A DNA stretch of 64,000 bases, from contig NZ_CP061725.1 of assembly GCF_014764405.1 (NCBI RefSeq), forward strand, positions 5,580,001 through 5,644,000. The letters run 5' to 3'. The stretch comes from Micromonospora craniellae. Lineage in GTDB: Bacteria > Actinomycetota > Actinomycetes > Mycobacteriales > Micromonosporaceae. Below, piece after piece: positions 62,085 through 64,000 of this stretch. Position 1 is the first letter of the stretch. Each line of letters opens with the position of its first letter. The notes beneath the pieces were generated by a model. That model saw only the letters and a program-made list of their open reading frames with translations. It did not search any database and had not been told where the DNA came from. The position numbers and the translations under genes are program-made.

Positions 62085-63217
62085 TCGGCGGCGAACGCCG
62101 CACCGTCGGCCGCGTCGACGACCACCAGCCCGGCGGCGCCCGGCGGCGTCGGCTCGGCCGCGCCGAACACCCCGACCACCACCGACGGGTACGCCCCGCG
62201 CAGCGCACCGACGTGACCCAGGTCCTCGCGGCCACCCGGCCCGGTCAGCACGACCAGGGTGTCGCCGAGCCGGTCCCGACGCAGCCGGGCAGCCGCCTGC
62301 TGCACCGTCCCTTCGGCACTCAGGGCCACCGCCGCCAACCGGTCCAGCGGCCCCACCGCACCGTCGTCCTCGGCGACGCCCGACTCCGGTGCGGCGACGA
62401 AGAGCAGCACCACCGGCAGGTCCTCCCGGACAGCGGCGGCGACCACCGACGCGGCCGCCTCACACGCCGCCTCGAACGACTCGGCGACCCCGTCCACCCG
62501 GTTCGGATGAGCGGCGACCCGGTTGTCCAGCAGCACCACGATCCGGGGCAGGCTGGTGTCCACGTTCTCCCGCACCATCAGCTCACCGACCCGGGCACTC
62601 GTGCGCCAGTGCACCCGCCGCAACTCGTCGCCGACCACGTACTCGCGCAACGAGTCGAACGTGATCGACCCGTGCGGGACCGCGTCGACGCGCCCGTCCA
62701 GGCTGCGACCGGCGCCCGTGGGCACCGCCGACAGCGGGTGGATCCGCGGATGCACCCACACCGGCACACTGTCGCCGTAGGACCGGGCCAGCACCACCAG
62801 GCCGAGCGGATCACGGCGGGTGACCCGCAGCGGCCCGACCGGCACCACCCCTCGCCGTACCGTCGGCACGTCGTAGCGGACCACGGTGTCCGTGCCGGGG
62901 CGCAGCCGCAGCACCGGCACCGGCACCACCTGGTCACCGCAGCGGTCGGTGGCCAGCAGGTTCGCCGCCCCCCACCGCCCCGCGTTGCGGACCGTCACCG
63001 TCATCGACGCCGGGTCACCCCGACTCACCCGGTCCGGGTGCGCCTTCCGCCGCACCTCCAGTCGAGGCCGGCGGGCGGCGGTCACCGTCGCGACCGCGAC
63101 CGCGCCGCCCGCCGCGACGCCGAGCAGCGTCAACTCCGGGTACGCGAACCGGAAACCGGCACCGGCCAGCACGACCGCCGCCACGAGCAGCCCGATTCCC
63201 CGGGCGGTGATCCGCAC
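62060..63217 (-). CDS. DUF58 domain protein
   Basis: This 385-residue protein has two N-terminal membrane helices ('GIGLLVAAVVLAGAGFRFAY', 'LLGVAAGGAVAVATVTAA'). A beta-rich domain ('DRVSRGDPASMTVTVRNAGR') follows, then the DUF58 core 'DSLREYVVGDELRRVHWRTS' and 'ARVGELMVRENVDTSLPRIV' with a vWA-like 'VVLLDNRV'. It is the usual middle partner of MoxR ATPases in membrane or envelope complex maturation. It lies 16 bp after the MoxR stop and overlaps the transglutaminase gene. Confidence 0.9.
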   Translation of the reverse strand: MRITARGIGLLVAAVVLAGAGFRFAYPELTLLGVAAGGAVAVATVTAARRPRLEVRRKAHPDRVSRGDPASMTVTVRNAGRWGAANLLATDRCGDQVVPVPVLRLRPGTDTVVRYDVPTVRRGVVPVGPLRVTRRDPLGLVVLARSYGDSVPVWVHPRIHPLSAVPTGAGRSLDGRVDAVPHGSITFDSLREYVVGDELRRVHWRTSARVGELMVRENVDTSLPRIVVLLDNRVAAHPNRVDGVAESFEAACEAAASVVAAAVREDLPVVLLFVAAPESGVAEDDGAVGPLDRLAAVALSAEGTVQQAAARLRRDRLGDTLVVLTGPGGREDLGHVGALRGAYPSVVVGVFGAAEPTPPGAAGLVVVDAADGAAFAAEWDGVRRW

Positions 63218-63233
63218 GACAGACGTCTCGTGG

Positions 63234-64000
63234 TCAGGGAGTCGCCGGGGCGGGCTGCCCCGACGGCAGCGGCACCGGCACCGAGGCGACGGACTGACGC
63301 AACACGTCGGCGGCGGTCACCCCGCGCACCTGGGCGTCCGGGGTGAGCAGCAGCCGGTGCGCGAACACCGGCTCGGTCAGCGTCTTGAGGTCCTCCGGCA
63401 TGATCCAGCCCCGGCCGTCGATCAACGCGTACGCGCACGCCGCCCGGGTCAACGCGATCACCCCACGCGGGCTCACCCCCACCCGCACCTGCGGATGCGT
63501 ACGCGTCGCCGCCGCCAACCGCACCGCGTACGCGTACAGCGGCTCGGCGATGTGCACCCGGCGGGCCATCCGCACCATCTCGCCCACGGTGGCGGTGTCG
63601 GTGACCGCCGTGAGCGCCTCGGGGGAGCGCACCGTCGCCCCGCGCAGCACCTCCACCTCCACCGACTCGTCTGGATACCCGACCGACAGCTTCACCAGGA
63701 ACCGGTCCAACTGCGCCTCCGGCAACCGGTAGGTGCCGTCCATCTCCACCGGATTCTGCGTGGCCACCACCAGGAACGGCTGCGGCACCGGATGCCGAAC
63801 CCCGTCGACGGTGACCGTGCGTTCCTCCATCACCTCCAGCAATGCCGACTGCGTCTTCGGCGACGCCCGGTTGATCTCGTCGGCGATCACGATGTTGGCG
63901 AACACCGGCCCCGGATGGAACTCGAACCCCCGGGTGGCCTGGTTGAAGATCGTCACCCCGGACACGTCCGACGGCAACAGGTCCGGCGTGAACTGGATCC
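63234..64000 (-). CDS. MoxR-family AAA ATPase (partial, runs off the right edge)
   Basis: The C-terminal 255 residues of a MoxR AAA+ ATPase are present: 'DVSGVTIFNQATRGFEFHPG' (after Walker A, outside the window), Walker B 'VFANIVIADEINRASPKTQ', sensor 1 'FLVVATQNPVEMDGTYRLPE', arginine finger 'AQLDRFLVKLSVGYPD', and sensor 2 region 'VGVSPRGVIALTRAACAYAL'. It acts as a chaperone-like ATPase with its DUF58 partner. The end is TGA at 63234-63236. It heads an operon with DUF58 and TgpA-like genes. Confidence 0.92.
   Translation of the reverse strand, partial: IQFTPDLLPSDVSGVTIFNQATRGFEFHPGPVFANIVIADEINRASPKTQSALLEVMEERTVTVDGVRHPVPQPFLVVATQNPVEMDGTYRLPEAQLDRFLVKLSVGYPDESVEVEVLRGATVRSPEALTAVTDTATVGEMVRMARRVHIAEPLYAYAVRLAAATRTHPQVRVGVSPRGVIALTRAACAYALIDGRGWIMPEDLKTLTEPVFAHRLLLTPDAQVRGVTAADVLRQSVASVPVPLPSGQPAPATP

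Overview
The window is very G+C-rich, uses many GTG and TTG starts, and encodes families typical of mycothiol- and F420-using actinobacteria: a SigE-family sigma factor, DUF1707, a DDN-type deazaflavin reductase, an LLM F420 oxidoreductase, a mycothiol nitroreductase-like thioredoxin fold, a conservon kinase and roadblock pair, and DUF3159. Gene content and protein style point to Micromonosporaceae, most likely Micromonospora. This is inferred from family recognition; no search was run.

Layout. 0-16.8 kb: mostly intact chromosomal genes. They include a sigma factor joined to a broken propeller gene, a GNAT acetyltransferase under a probable IdeR/DmdR iron box, a membrane Ser/Thr kinase, and an alpha-glucan block (GT4 glycosyltransferase, GH133-type debranching enzyme, divergent MGH1-type glucosidase). 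Then come TetR, HAD, VOC, thioredoxin-fold, hemerythrin, YcxB and YdeI genes. 16.8-20.4 kb: gene remnants (NTF2-like, LAL-type LuxR, a PhyH/DUF664 chimera) plus a short-chain dehydrogenase. 20.4-28.1 kb: a nested mobile-element cluster of two tandem copies of one group II intron, interrupted by an IS66-, two IS5- and an IS4-family element. 28.1-34.4 kb: many truncated or chimeric genes, and a four-gene ABC transporter/two-component operon in which every gene carries an internal deletion. 34.5-41.6 kb: WrbA, a truncated PhzE-like synthase, an FGGY kinase, and a partial conservon (cvnA and cvnB only). 42-47.4 kb: a cellulose-utilisation pair (Tat-exported GH1 beta-glucosidase and secreted GH48 cellulase) divergently arranged around three CebR-like operators. 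47.6-59.5 kb: DUF3159, PAP2 phosphatase, an AAA ATPase that lost its P-loop, an XRE/TPR regulator with a 5-formyl-THF cycloligase-like gene, an IS3 element, HTH, YciI and DUF1028 genes, a broken LtrA gene and an LLM oxidoreductase. 59.7-64 kb: a MoxR / DUF58 / transglutaminase operon running off the right edge.

Two themes stand out. First, removing the IS5 and IS4 elements from the second intron, together with one copy of each target duplication, restores an uninterrupted 417-codon reverse transcriptase/maturase frame. The order of events can therefore be read from the sequence. Second, a remarkable number of genes carry internal deletions or fused partial neighbours, and several deletions remove exactly the catalytic core (receiver Asp, kinase His, Walker B, Walker A). 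Whether this is real genome erosion or an assembly artefact of high-GC sequence must be settled with reads. No CRISPR array, tRNA or rRNA was seen.
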